Origin: Marinifilum fragile JCM 15579 | GTDB taxonomy: Bacteria; Bacteroidota; Bacteroidia; Bacteroidales; Marinifilaceae | DNA length: 49,590 nucleotides | Reading direction: 5' to 3' | Assembly (NCBI RefSeq): GCF_001310955.1 | Contig: NZ_BAZX01000030.1 | Location: 1 to 49,590 of the forward strand | Shown: positions 16,750 to 25,733 of the stretch, in pieces | Numbering within the stretch: the stretch's first letter is position 1 | Layout: each line of letters opens with the position of its first letter | Notes under the pieces: generated by a model | Told to the model about the DNA's origin: nothing | Databases searched by the model: none | Seen by the model: the letters and a program-made list of their open reading frames with translations, nothing else | Translations under genes and position numbers: made by a program

Positions 16750-17997
16750 ATGAATACCAAAGAACAATTCCATAAAATCAAAGAAGCATCCAGAAAAATG
16801 CCTCTTTTATCTACCCAAAAGATTGATGAAATTCTATTAAAACTATCCATAGCAATTGTTGATTCCAGCTCTGCTATTTTAGCAGCAAACCAAAAGGATT
16901 TAGAACGAATGTCAGCCGAAGATCCAAAATATGATCGATTGTTACTAAATCATGAGAGAATAATTGGGATTGCAGGCGGTGTAAAAAATGTTGCCAGATT
17001 AGATTCTCCATTAGGACGCAAATTATCTGAAAAAAAGCTCGAAAATGGTTTGTTGATTGAAAAGATGAGCGTAGCATTGGGCATTGTTGGCGTTATTTAT
17101 GAAGCGCGACCAAATGTAACCATTGATGTTTTTGCGCTTTGCTTAAAATCGGGAAATGCTTGTATTTTAAAAGGCGGAAGCGATGCCATGCACTCTAATC
17201 AGGCCATTGTGAAGATCATCAAAAACACATTGGAAGAAGAAAAGGTGGATCCTGAAATTATTCAGTTGCTGTCACCAGAACGAGAAGCGGCAGTAGAGTT
17301 AATGAATGCACAAGGATTTGTAGACGTTCTGATCCCACGCGGATCACAGAATTTAATCAACTCGGTTCGTGAAAATTCTAAAATTCCGGTAATTGAAACT
17401 GGTGCTGGCATTGTACATACCTATTTTGACAAAGATGGAGACCTTGAAAAAGGGAAAAACATTATTTACAACGCCAAAACAAGGCGTGTAAGCGTTTGTA
17501 ATGCACTCGACTGCCTCATTATTCATTCTGATAGATTAAATGATCTTCCTGAACTTGTAAATCATTTAAACGATAAAAATGTAGAAATCTATGCTGACCA
17601 AGACTCCTTTGAAGTTCTAAAAGGTTCATATCCTAATCAACTTTTGATTCAGGCAAGTGAGGAGTCTTATGGAACAGAATACCTAAGTCATAAAATGTCA
17701 ATCAAAACAGTAAATGATTTTGAGTCTGCACTTAATCACATTTACAAATACAGTTCAAAGCATAGCGAAGCAATAATTAGTGAGAACAAAGAAACCATAA
17801 AAGCCTTTTATTCAATGGTTGATGCTGCAGCCATTTATTCCAACACTTCAACTGCATTTACTGATGGTGCACAATTTGGATTGGGAGCTGAAATTGGTAT
17901 CAGTACACAGAAACTTCATGCGAGAGGACCAATGGCTTTGGAGGAGTTATGCTCTTACAAATGGATTATTACTGGTGATGGTCAGATAAGAAATTAA
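16750..17997 (+). CDS. proA: Gamma-glutamyl phosphate reductase
   Basis: Second enzyme of proline biosynthesis, reducing gamma-glutamyl phosphate with NADPH to glutamate semialdehyde. It has 415 residues with the aldehyde-dehydrogenase-type fold: [24 protein letters not shown] (about residues 105-128, nucleotide and substrate region), the PRGSQNLI segment, and the catalytic cysteine in [11 protein letters not shown] (about 252). It is in an operon with proB (54-bp gap) and ends in a strong terminator. Confidence 0.95.
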   Translation: MNTKEQFHKIKEASRKMPLLSTQKIDEILLKLSIAIVDSSSAILAANQKDLERMSAEDPKYDRLLLNHERIIGIAGGVKNVARLDSPLGRKLSEKKLENGLLIEKMSVALGIVGVIYEARPNVTIDVFALCLKSGNACILKGGSDAMHSNQAIVKIIKNTLEEEKVDPEIIQLLSPEREAAVELMNAQGFVDVLIPRGSQNLINSVRENSKIPVIETGAGIVHTYFDKDGDLEKGKNIIYNAKTRRVSVCNALDCLIIHSDRLNDLPELVNHLNDKNVEIYADQDSFEVLKGSYPNQLLIQASEESYGTEYLSHKMSIKTVNDFESALNHIYKYSSKHSEAIISENKETIKAFYSMVDAAAIYSNTSTAFTDGAQFGLGAEIGISTQKLHARGPMALEELCSYKWIITGDGQIRN

Positions 17998-18002
17998 ATG
18001 CC

Positions 18003-18039
18003 ATGCCCGAATGAAATTTAGATCATTCGGGCATTTTTT
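18003..18039 (+). terminator. Terminator of the proBA operon
   Basis: A 12-bp perfect stem (ATGCCCGAATGA/TCATTCGGGCAT) with an 8-base loop and six T, starting 5 bases past the proA stop. Confidence 0.92.
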
Positions 18040-18101
18040 GTCCATTTTATATTTATCATTGAACATTTTCTGGTTTATATTGTATTAAGAAAAAACAATA
18101 A

Positions 18102-19415
18102 ATGAAGATGATGGACAAATACGCTTTAATTTGGCTTAGAAGAGATTTAAGATTACAAGATAATGCAGCGATATATCATGCCTTACAATCGAAATACAAG
18201 CTTTTATTCTATTTCAATTTTGATACAGAAATTCTAGATCAATTGGAAAACAGAAATGATGCTAGAGTAACTTTCATTCACACCGAACTTCAAAGAATCA
18301 ACCAACAACTCTCACAATTTGGATCTTCCTTAATCGTAAAACATGGTCAAGTACAGGAATGTCTATTACAAGTGATAAAGGAATATCCAGTAGCGAAGAT
18401 CTATACTAATAAGGATTACGAACCATTCGCTATATTCAGAGACATGAACTGCAAAGATATTTGTGAATCTCAACAAGCAAAATTTCAACTTTTTAAAGAT
18501 CAAGTGATATTTGAAGAGCGAGAAATCCTTAAAAAAGATGGAAACCCTTACACGGTTTATACTCCATACATGAAGAAATGGCGATCTGAATTCAATTCAA
18601 AGGAACACCTACCCTATTCATATGAACTAAATTCCTCGAATATTGCTCAAGTTGAATTTAGAGAAATACCATCTTTATCGGAGATTGGATTCAGTAAATC
18701 TTCGATTAAGATCCCAGCCATTAATTTATCTGCGGACATGCTCAACCATTATGATTCTAGAAGAAATTTCCCAGCCTTACAAGCCACGTCAAATTTAGGT
18801 GTACATCTTCGTTTTGGCACCATTAGTATTCGCCATGCAGTGCAAGAAGCGTTAAAAGGTGATGACCAATTCTTAAATGAACTGATTTGGCGAGAATTTT
18901 TCATGCAGATCTTAGTCAACTTCCCAAAAGTTGAAAGCGAATGCTTTAAATCGGCTTACAACAATATTCAGTGGCTGAATAATGAAGAAGAGTTTGAACT
19001 ATGGACAAATGGCAAAACAGGCTTTCCTATTGTAGATGCCGGCATGAGAGAATTAAAGGCTACAGGCAACATGCACAATCGCGTTAGAATGATTGTTGCC
19101 AGTTTTTTGGTTAAAGACCTATTAATAGATTGGCGTTGGGGTGAAGCATATTTTGCCAATCATTTGCTTGATTACGATCAAGCTGCCAATAATGGCAATT
19201 GGCAATGGGTAGCCGGATGCGGCTGTGATGCAGCTCCCTATTTTAGAGTATTTAATCCCATTGAACAACAAAAGAAATTCGATCCTAATTTTGAGTACAT
19301 CAGAAAATGGGTTCCTGAATTGGGTACAGACTCCTACCCTGAACCAATGATTGATCACAAATTTGCGAGAAATAGAGCTCTGGAGACGTATAAAAAAGCT
19401 ATCAATACATTTTAA
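18102..19415 (+). CDS. phrB: Deoxyribodipyrimidine photolyase
   Basis: Light-driven repair enzyme for UV-induced cyclobutane pyrimidine dimers, of 437 residues. The N-terminal alpha/beta antenna domain starts ALIWLRRDLRLQDN. The FAD-binding domain has TSNLGVHLRFGTISIR (about 228-243), ELIWREFF, DAGMRELKATGNMHNRVRM and DYDQAANNGNWQWVAG. This is the class I CPD photolyase pattern. A cryptochrome-DASH identity is less likely given the length. ATG 18102 is the first Met, and Met at codons 3 and 4 are close alternatives. It is single-cistron after the proBA terminator. Confidence 0.93.
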   Translation: MKMMDKYALIWLRRDLRLQDNAAIYHALQSKYKLLFYFNFDTEILDQLENRNDARVTFIHTELQRINQQLSQFGSSLIVKHGQVQECLLQVIKEYPVAKIYTNKDYEPFAIFRDMNCKDICESQQAKFQLFKDQVIFEEREILKKDGNPYTVYTPYMKKWRSEFNSKEHLPYSYELNSSNIAQVEFREIPSLSEIGFSKSSIKIPAINLSADMLNHYDSRRNFPALQATSNLGVHLRFGTISIRHAVQEALKGDDQFLNELIWREFFMQILVNFPKVESECFKSAYNNIQWLNNEEEFELWTNGKTGFPIVDAGMRELKATGNMHNRVRMIVASFLVKDLLIDWRWGEAYFANHLLDYDQAANNGNWQWVAGCGCDAAPYFRVFNPIEQQKKFDPNFEYIRKWVPELGTDSYPEPMIDHKFARNRALETYKKAINTF

Positions 19416-19524
19416 CAATTTATTATCTGCTAAGTATACTATCCTATTTCACAAATAATCAAACTTTTATAAAGTTAACTATACCTACGTTCATAATTTT
19501 TTACAAGAAAATTTTAACTTGCCT

Positions 19525-19577
19525 TGTAACCATTCCCATATTCCCGGGTAACCAATACAGAAGAAAGAACAAAACAC
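19525..19577 (+). promoter_or_regulatory. Upstream region of second ECF sigma gene with TGTAAC and shared 14-mer
   Basis: TGTAAC at 19525-19530 and AAAGAACAAAACAC at 19564-19577 mirror the arrangement upstream of the first sigma gene (9906-9911 and 9941-9954). The motif-to-motif distance is 39 bases here and 35 there. Confidence 0.4.
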
Positions 19578-19596
19578 GCTAGCAATTAATTTTATT

Positions 19597-20139
19597 GTGA
19601 AAAACAGAGATGACGAACAATTAATGATTTTGGTAAGATCTGGTGAATTGAATGCATTATCACCCTTGTTCGATAAGTACCATATAAGACTTTATAATTT
19701 CTTTCTGAGATTGACAAAGAACCAATCTATTAGTGAAGATCTTGTACAGTCGGTATTTCGAAGAATATTGACCTATCGAAAGACTTATAATGAACAACAC
19801 AAATTCCGATCGTGGATGTATCAGATTGCAAGAAATGTTCATGCGAATTATTATCGGGATAATAAATTAGTGATTTCAGACTTTAGTGAACCTGAAAAAA
19901 TCGAATATGAAACCGATTCGGCCATAGAAGAAATGGAAAAGGAATCCAGAAAGAGAATCTTATATGAGGCGATGGACGGATTACAAACAGATCAAAAAGA
20001 GATCATAGAGCTCAGTCGATTTCAAGGTTTAAAATACCGAGAAATAGCCGAAATAACAGGTCTAAGCGAAACAGCTGTAAAAGTAAAAGCCCATAGGGCC
20101 ATAAACAAACTAAGAGAACTTTATTTTAAACTGGCTTAA
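19597..20139 (+). CDS. RNA polymerase ECF-type sigma-70 factor
   Basis: Alternative sigma factor of 180 residues starting at GTG. Region 2 (about 15-85) includes SEDLVQSVFRRIL and FRSWMYQIARNVHANYYR. Region 4 (about 120-175) includes LSRFQGLKYREIAEITGLS. It is the first gene of sigma, anti-sigma, DUF4097, DUF4097. This layout is familiar in Bacteroidota and suggests an envelope-stress or surface-sensing regulon. The anti-sigma gene starts 11 bp after its stop. Confidence 0.9.
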   Translation: MKNRDDEQLMILVRSGELNALSPLFDKYHIRLYNFFLRLTKNQSISEDLVQSVFRRILTYRKTYNEQHKFRSWMYQIARNVHANYYRDNKLVISDFSEPEKIEYETDSAIEEMEKESRKRILYEAMDGLQTDQKEIIELSRFQGLKYREIAEITGLSETAVKVKAHRAINKLRELYFKLA

Positions 20140-20150
20140 ATTAAACAAGA

Positions 20151-20951
20151 ATGAATTGCAAATACATACAAGACCTTCTAATAGAATTCCTAGAGAACAA
20201 TTTGAATCAGGAACAAACAAATGAAGTTGAGAAACATCTTACCACTTGTGAAAATTGTAGGAATGAATACCAACTTGCCAAACAATTTTTGCATACGATA
20301 AATGATATTGAAGATGAACAACCAAGCGCTAATTTAAGTGTGAATTTCAACCAAATATTAGAAGAGGAGAAAGAAAATCTGCGCCAAGAATCGATTCAAT
20401 TTAAAGATCAAAAACAAAACAATTATAAGTTTGGTGAATTTCTGAAGTATGCAGCAGCTATTTTTATCATTTTTGGAATTGGGTTTTTATTGGGTAAAAA
20501 CTCACCCTCTACCAATGATCAAAACATGATAATTGCAAGTTTGCAATCGGATTTGAATAACATGAAGCAAAATTTAACGATGGCTACTTTAAAACAACCA
20601 ACCAGTAGTCAGAGATTAAAGGCTGTAAACATTTTGGAGAAGCAAGCTGTAGCAGATGATAAAGTTTTGTCTGTATTGGTACAAACCTTGCAAAGCGATG
20701 CCAATGTAAATGTTAGGATGGCAGCAGCAAATGCACTTACCAAATTCGCACAGCATCCCTTGGTTAGAAATGCCTATCTCGAAGCCTTAAAAAATCAAAA
20801 AGAACCTTCTATTCAAATCACTTTAATCAATATACTCATCGATATTCAAGAAAACAGGGCTAAAATTTTACTGGAGGAGATTTTAAAGGAAGACAACAAC
20901 CTTCCGGTAGTTAAAGAAATGGCCAAAGAAGGAATTAAAGTTTTTGTTTAG
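20151..20951 (+). CDS. Zinc-finger anti-sigma factor with C-terminal HEAT repeats
   Basis: Membrane anti-sigma factor of 266 residues. The N-terminal ZAS-type zinc finger has H29-x3-C33-x2-C36. One transmembrane segment is at about 97-115. A periplasmic C-terminal region (about 140-266) has HEAT-like helical repeats (LSVLVQTLQSDANVNVRMAA; ALKNQKEPSIQITLINIL). The HEAT part is the probable sensor or protein-binding end. It follows the sigma gene by 11 bp and precedes two exported DUF4097 proteins that may act in the same pathway. Function is inferred from domain order. Confidence 0.85.
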   Translation: MNCKYIQDLLIEFLENNLNQEQTNEVEKHLTTCENCRNEYQLAKQFLHTINDIEDEQPSANLSVNFNQILEEEKENLRQESIQFKDQKQNNYKFGEFLKYAAAIFIIFGIGFLLGKNSPSTNDQNMIIASLQSDLNNMKQNLTMATLKQPTSSQRLKAVNILEKQAVADDKVLSVLVQTLQSDANVNVRMAAANALTKFAQHPLVRNAYLEALKNQKEPSIQITLINILIDIQENRAKILLEEILKEDNNLPVVKEMAKEGIKVFV

Positions 20952-21014
20952 AATAGATTTTGAAATACAATATGCCGGCAGCTCAATTAATATCAATTTT
21001 TAAAACATCGAATA

Positions 21015-21806
21015 ATGAATACACTGAATAGACTCCTAATTATCTGCATCCTGATTACAGGAGCATTAAACCTTAAAGCTCAAAATTATGAATTGGCAGT
21101 TAGACAAGGTGATCAAATTTGCATTGAAAATCTTCTTGGCGAGATTAAAGTTGAAGAACACACTGGTTCAAAATTGATCATCGAGACGAATTATGAGAAA
21201 AAAATTCCAGCACGAGCCAAAGGCTTAAAACCAATTTATGGTAGTGGACTAGATGACAATACCAATATAGGAATCAACTCTTCAAAAGAAGGATCAATTC
21301 TTACCTTAACGGGATTAGGTAAAGTTACTCAGCACAAATATTACTTCTTTAAAATCCCTAAAGGCATAAACCTTAAAATTAACTGCAAAAGTCCATTTGC
21401 TTCATCAAAAACCATTGAGATTAATAATTTCAGCTCAGAAATAGAAATCAATACCTTAATGCCAAGTGTCAAGCTTGATGAAGTTACTGGTCCTGTAATC
21501 CTTGATTTGATCAATGGTGATGTGGACATCAACTTTAATAGAATAAACCAGGAAAGCCCTATTTCTATCTCCGCAATTAATGGAACGGTCGACATTAAAA
21601 TGCCTTCCAATACGCCGGCCAATATAGCATTGAGTAGCATTAATGGCGAATTCTATACCGATTTTGACATTAAAGTTGACGAAAAAGAAAAGAAAGGTCT
21701 TTCGTATGTTGGTGGTGGCAATAAAATTAAAGCCCAAATTAATGGTGGTGGTGTAAACTTTAAAGTAAAAACCATCAACAACAACATTTACCTTAGAAAA
21801 AAATAG
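21015..21806 (+). CDS. Exported DUF4097-family beta-helix protein
   Basis: Protein of 263 residues with a signal peptide (about 1-22, ending LKAQ). The rest is a run of short beta-strand repeats with recurring INGDVDI, INGTVDI and INGEFYTDF motifs, the DUF4097-like repeat pattern predicted to form a beta-helix or beta-solenoid. It has no catalytic motif. It is the third gene of the sigma operon, 63 bp after the anti-sigma gene. The related gene at 21941 is a diverged tandem paralogue (both end in NGGG, a TI(N/S)-type step and IxLRK). Confidence 0.8.
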   Translation: MNTLNRLLIICILITGALNLKAQNYELAVRQGDQICIENLLGEIKVEEHTGSKLIIETNYEKKIPARAKGLKPIYGSGLDDNTNIGINSSKEGSILTLTGLGKVTQHKYYFFKIPKGINLKINCKSPFASSKTIEINNFSSEIEINTLMPSVKLDEVTGPVILDLINGDVDINFNRINQESPISISAINGTVDIKMPSNTPANIALSSINGEFYTDFDIKVDEKEKKGLSYVGGGNKIKAQINGGGVNFKVKTINNNIYLRKK

Positions 21807-21814
21807 AGCCAACA

Positions 21815-21919
21815 GGCTGCTTCGGACCCTTGTTTCATTCTAACTCTTGCAAATTAAAGAGAGTTATGCTTAAGAAAATCATTTTTCCCCTGGCAGCCTT
21901 TTTTGTGCCCTTTTGTTAA
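21815..21919 (+). promoter_or_regulatory. Structured intercistronic element with a 17-codon hydrophobic ORF
   Basis: AGGCTGC (near 21815) can pair with GCAGCCT (near 21892), which is followed by TTTTTT, a terminator-like arrangement with a long loop. Inside, TAACTCT (21841-21847) pairs perfectly with AGAGTTA (21860-21866). A tiny ORF, MLKKIIFPLAAFFVPFC, runs from 21866 to 21919 across the element. It could tune expression of the second DUF4097 gene, which is inference. Confidence 0.4.
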
Positions 21920-21940
21920 CAGTTTCAAAACATCAGAAAT

Positions 21941-22639
21941 ATGAAAAAATCAATTTATATCACATTACTACTCTTATTGGGGACAATGTTTGCTAATGGA
22001 CAGAAAATTGTTGAAAAATCTGTAAAGATCTCATCAGAAGAGAAAGTCTCTTTGGAGTTTAAATTTGCTGATGACATTAAAATTTCGACCTGGGATAAAA
22101 ACGAAGTGTATGTAAAAGCCTCTGTTAATATCAATGATAATGAGGATAATGATGCTTTTCGATTTAATGTAAACTCATTTTCTAAAGGCATCGAAATCGA
22201 ATCGGAGATTGAAAACATGGAAGATTTACACAGAACCACAATCATTCAGAGAGAACAGAACAAAGATGGGAAAACAGAAACCATTACAACCAATTCCATT
22301 GACATGGAGCTTTTCTTTGAAGTAAAACTACCTCGAGATGCCAGATTATCAATCAATACCATTAGTGGTAACATAAACATTGTTGGCTTACAGAACAAAA
22401 TGGAGATAGAAACCATTAGTGGATTCATTGACTTGAGTCTACCAAGCAAGCAACAAGCACATCTGGTTCTTAATACAGTTACTGGTGAAATGTATACCGA
22501 TTTTGATTTGAATACAAAAGACAAGGGAGAATTAAAACATTATCACAACGGTAAATTCACGGCATCATTAAATGGTGGCGGAGAGGAAATTTTCCTAAAA
22601 ACGATAAGTGGTGACATCTTTCTACGAAAAGACAAGTAA
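21941..22639 (+). CDS. Exported DUF4097-family protein
   Basis: Protein of 232 residues with a signal peptide (about 1-20, ending ANGQ). Beta-strand repeats follow, with INTISGNINI, IETISGFIDLSL, NTVTGEMYTDF and KTISGDIFLRK. It is the last gene of the sigma operon and a paralogue of the preceding gene. The 134-bp gap between the two holds a terminator-like structure, so it may be expressed at a different level. Likely periplasmic or surface exposed, with unknown ligand. Confidence 0.8.
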   Translation: MKKSIYITLLLLLGTMFANGQKIVEKSVKISSEEKVSLEFKFADDIKISTWDKNEVYVKASVNINDNEDNDAFRFNVNSFSKGIEIESEIENMEDLHRTTIIQREQNKDGKTETITTNSIDMELFFEVKLPRDARLSINTISGNINIVGLQNKMEIETISGFIDLSLPSKQQAHLVLNTVTGEMYTDFDLNTKDKGELKHYHNGKFTASLNGGGEEIFLKTISGDIFLRKDK

Positions 22640-22697
22640 TATAATTGCTTTGCTTCTTCTCACAGAAGATTTGTTATTACCTTTTTTTACACAGCTT

Positions 22698-22731
22698 AAA
22701 CCTTTGAGATAATTACAACTCAAAGGTTTTT
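22698..22731 (+). terminator. Terminator of the sigma/DUF4097 operon
   Basis: Stem AAACCTTTGAG/CTCAAAGGTTT (11 bp) with a 10-base loop and T-run, 58 bases past the last stop. Confidence 0.88.
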
Positions 22732-22841
22732 GTTTGTTATAAGCCTTCTTTTAAATTCAATAATTACTCATTGTAAGAGTAGATTTCGTAGTTTTAGCTT
22801 TTCAATATCAATTAACCTAAGATAGAAGCAAAATTACACCT

Positions 22842-24644
22842 ATGAATCTTGATTTTTATTCAAAACGCATACAGAATTTTAAAGAGGAAGTTCAGCTGTT
22901 AAAAAAAGCAAACCGCAAATATTCAGCAATTAGATTGTTTAGTGCAGTTGGAGCTTTTGTTCTTTTTTATGTCATTCTTCCCTATTCAATGCCTGCAGCT
23001 ATTTTTGTTGCTGTCATTTTAATTGGAGCGCTGGCCTATTTTGTTCGTAAATACAGCAGAAATGAGAAAAACATCAAGAGGCTTCTGAAATTGATTGAAA
23101 TCAATGAAAATGAATTGAATTGCCTGGAAACAAGGCATAGTAATCTCTATAACAATGGCAAGGAGTACGAAATACATAACCATCCTTACAGTTCCGATTT
23201 GGACATGTTTGGTGAACACTCCATTTACCAATTGATTAATCGTTGCGTAAGCAAGAGCGGAAATGACTGTTTGTCCTCCTACTTATCTGCTCCAGCCAAC
23301 AACAACACCATTGCCCAAAGACAAAAAGCCATTCAAGAGTTAAGCAATAAAATAGATTGGCGCCAGAATATCATACAATACGGTTTACAACGAAAACTAA
23401 AAGCAGATGATCCAGATTTTGTAAGTAAATGGGGCAAAATGCCATCCCCTTTTCATGGCAATAGAAAATTATTGCTTGCCATCTCCATTTTACCATTTCT
23501 GTCGCTTCCAGCACTAGTTTATGCAATGATAGGTTCTTCCATTCCAATTTTGATTTTGCTGATGATTAGCATCGCAATTCACTACTTTAATTTCAAGAAG
23601 GTAGGCATTGCTCATAACAGCACCTCTAAACGTGCAGACATGCTTAAGATTTATGCAAAAATCATTGAAGAGTTTGAATCTGAAGATTGGCAATCGGAAA
23701 AATTGAATGAGATCAAACAAAAGCTAGCGAGTAATGATATTAAATCATTCCAAAAAATTAGAAAACTTGGAAAATTAATTGAGCTCCTTGATCAGCGATA
23801 CAACATGTTGGTTCAAATCCTATTCAATGCACTTTTCTTTTATGAATTGCACTTGCTTTTCCGCATCGATAAATGGAAAACAAAGTATGGACTTGAAATA
23901 GAAAACTGGTTTGAAAGTATTGGTAAAATTGAAGCTTTAAGCAGCATGGCCAACTTAAGTTTTAATCATCCGGAATGGACTTTCCCAATAATTGTTGAGG
24001 ATCACTTTAGACTGGAAATGAAAGACGCTGGTCATCCTATGATTGATGAAAGCAAGCGTGTTTGTAACGATTATGAAATGAAAGGTCCTGGAATGGTTCA
24101 TATTGTTACAGGATCGAATATGGCCGGAAAAAGTACCTTTTTGCGTACCATAGGTGTAAATGTGGTGCTTGCATTGAGTGGTGCCCCGGTTTGTGCAAAG
24201 CAAATGCTGATTTCAAATGTTGAAGTAAATACTTCGATGCGAATTAAAGATTCTATTGAAGAAAATGAGTCATCCTTTTATGCAGAACTTAAAAGAATTC
24301 AACAAGTGCTTGATAAGGTAAACAAAAAAGAAAATGCATTGCTTTTACTTGATGAAATCCTTAGAGGAACCAATTCCAAAGACAAACACACAGGTTCGGC
24401 TGCACTAATCAAGCAATTGGTAAAATACAATGCAGTTGGCTTGGTTGCCACCCACGATTTGGAATTGTCTGTTTTGGAAGATGAATTGCCTGGTCATGTG
24501 GAAAACAGGTTCTTCGACATTAAAATAGATGGTGAGCAGTTGTACTTTGATTATAAAGTCCAAAATGGTGTTTGTAAAACTTTTAACGCACCTATTTTGA
24601 TGAAGAAAATGGGCATTGAAATGGAACTAATAAACAATGAATAG
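22842..24644 (+). CDS. Membrane-associated MutS-family ATPase
   Basis: Protein of 600 residues with a C-terminal MutS domain V ATPase: Walker A GSNMAGKSTFLRT (about 424-436), Walker B LLLLDEILRGTNSKD and the closing THDLELS. It lacks the MutS mismatch-recognition and connector domains. Instead it has hydrophobic segments at about 28-66 and 208-248, so it should be membrane anchored. It is therefore not the mismatch-repair MutS or MutS2. The role of this Bacteroidota-common family is not established. It sits alone between two terminators. Confidence 0.85.
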   Translation: MNLDFYSKRIQNFKEEVQLLKKANRKYSAIRLFSAVGAFVLFYVILPYSMPAAIFVAVILIGALAYFVRKYSRNEKNIKRLLKLIEINENELNCLETRHSNLYNNGKEYEIHNHPYSSDLDMFGEHSIYQLINRCVSKSGNDCLSSYLSAPANNNTIAQRQKAIQELSNKIDWRQNIIQYGLQRKLKADDPDFVSKWGKMPSPFHGNRKLLLAISILPFLSLPALVYAMIGSSIPILILLMISIAIHYFNFKKVGIAHNSTSKRADMLKIYAKIIEEFESEDWQSEKLNEIKQKLASNDIKSFQKIRKLGKLIELLDQRYNMLVQILFNALFFYELHLLFRIDKWKTKYGLEIENWFESIGKIEALSSMANLSFNHPEWTFPIIVEDHFRLEMKDAGHPMIDESKRVCNDYEMKGPGMVHIVTGSNMAGKSTFLRTIGVNVVLALSGAPVCAKQMLISNVEVNTSMRIKDSIEENESSFYAELKRIQQVLDKVNKKENALLLLDEILRGTNSKDKHTGSAALIKQLVKYNAVGLVATHDLELSVLEDELPGHVENRFFDIKIDGEQLYFDYKVQNGVCKTFNAPILMKKMGIEMELINNE

Positions 24645-24663
24645 TTCGCAATTAATAATTAAC

Positions 24664-24698
24664 AAAAAAAACCGACCCAAAACTGGCTCGGTTTTTTT
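24664..24698. terminator. Bidirectional terminator
   Basis: Stem AAACCGA/TCGGTTT with A-run on the left and T-run on the right, between two convergent genes (MutS-like + and lipoprotein -). It can serve both strands. Confidence 0.82.
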
Positions 24699-24780
24699 CT
24701 ATCATCACTATTGGACGATTTATTCTGCTTCTAATTAAATTAGATAATAGATTGCATTGCTGTAAAAGGAACAGCAACAA

Positions 24781-25674
24781 CTATTCTTTACTAAGGTTGT
24801 TCTCAGAATTCTGCTTAAACTTTATAATGGCATTTACTCTTTTGCTTGATCTTATTGTTCCCACTTTTGTTTTTATTTCTTTTGACAGGGATAACTTATG
24901 ATCAAATTTGCTTTGCATCAATTTATGATCGGCATTAAATACATTTTTTACTTGAATAAATCCTTTTGGATCTTGAAATGTATAATTCAGGCTTATATCT
25001 GAAAATTTCCTTCCCATAAATGTACCATGGGGCAATTCATACAAGCTATCTACAACAAATGGTTCCTTTGGCCTCAAGAGCATTTTATCAAAAATACGAA
25101 TCAGATCTTCCGGGTTTAAATGATTTTGAATTTCGGGAACCGGATTATATTCATTATTAACGGTAATTTCTGCCAAAGGGAATTTAAATTCAGATTGAAA
25201 ATAGCAGCTATCGGTTTTTATGATTGTAAATTTAAGTCCTTTGATTCTTTTAAGATTCTGTAATGCTTTCTCTTGCTTGGCCACTGTTTCTTCTCCAAAA
25301 CTTATGCGTCCTGCATTTTCGTTTATTTTCTGAACCAACTGAACACTGTCTTTTTTTGTATCAAAAACAAAGCTTAGAAATGGTCCAGGCATGATATACC
25401 GAATATCCATAAGCTCAAAAGTGTACGTACTATCCCGGCTTATTAGTTTCCAATAGCTGGTACTTTGCAAGCTGGTTTTGGTCATATTGATATTCATCGG
25501 TACTTTTTTAGAAATAATGGTGTTTTTGTCCAGTTCAAAAAAAGTGGTGTCGTTTTGTTGAGGCTGCAACTGTACAAACTTTGGTTTGGCTGCATTGGTT
25601 TGCTGTTGTGTCTTATTATTAGAACAGGCAATACTTACAAAGAGTAATAATAAGTAGAGTGCCGTTTGTTTCAT
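24781..25674 (-). CDS. Lipoprotein of unknown function
   Basis: A 297-residue protein from ATG 25674, which has AAAGGA just upstream. The first ATG at 25701 would add nine residues ahead of the signal. The signal MKQTALYLLLLFVSIAC ends in a lipobox cysteine (C17), followed by SNNKTQQQTN. The mature part is hydrophilic and contains a segment predicted to be beta-rich (STYTFELMDIRY) and a repeated Lys-rich C-terminus. I do not recognise a family. It lies 59 bp downstream of the ankyrin-like lipoprotein gene in the same direction, so the two may form an operon. The envelope is the likely location. Confidence 0.75.
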   Translation of the reverse strand: MKQTALYLLLLFVSIACSNNKTQQQTNAAKPKFVQLQPQQNDTTFFELDKNTIISKKVPMNINMTKTSLQSTSYWKLISRDSTYTFELMDIRYIMPGPFLSFVFDTKKDSVQLVQKINENAGRISFGEETVAKQEKALQNLKRIKGLKFTIIKTDSCYFQSEFKFPLAEITVNNEYNPVPEIQNHLNPEDLIRIFDKMLLRPKEPFVVDSLYELPHGTFMGRKFSDISLNYTFQDPKGFIQVKNVFNADHKLMQSKFDHKLSLSKEIKTKVGTIRSSKRVNAIIKFKQNSENNLSKE

Positions 25675-25733
25675 ATATCCTTTGTTTAAACAATGATTCA
25701 TACTAACTGATTTATTGTATTAAATTCTTCTTT

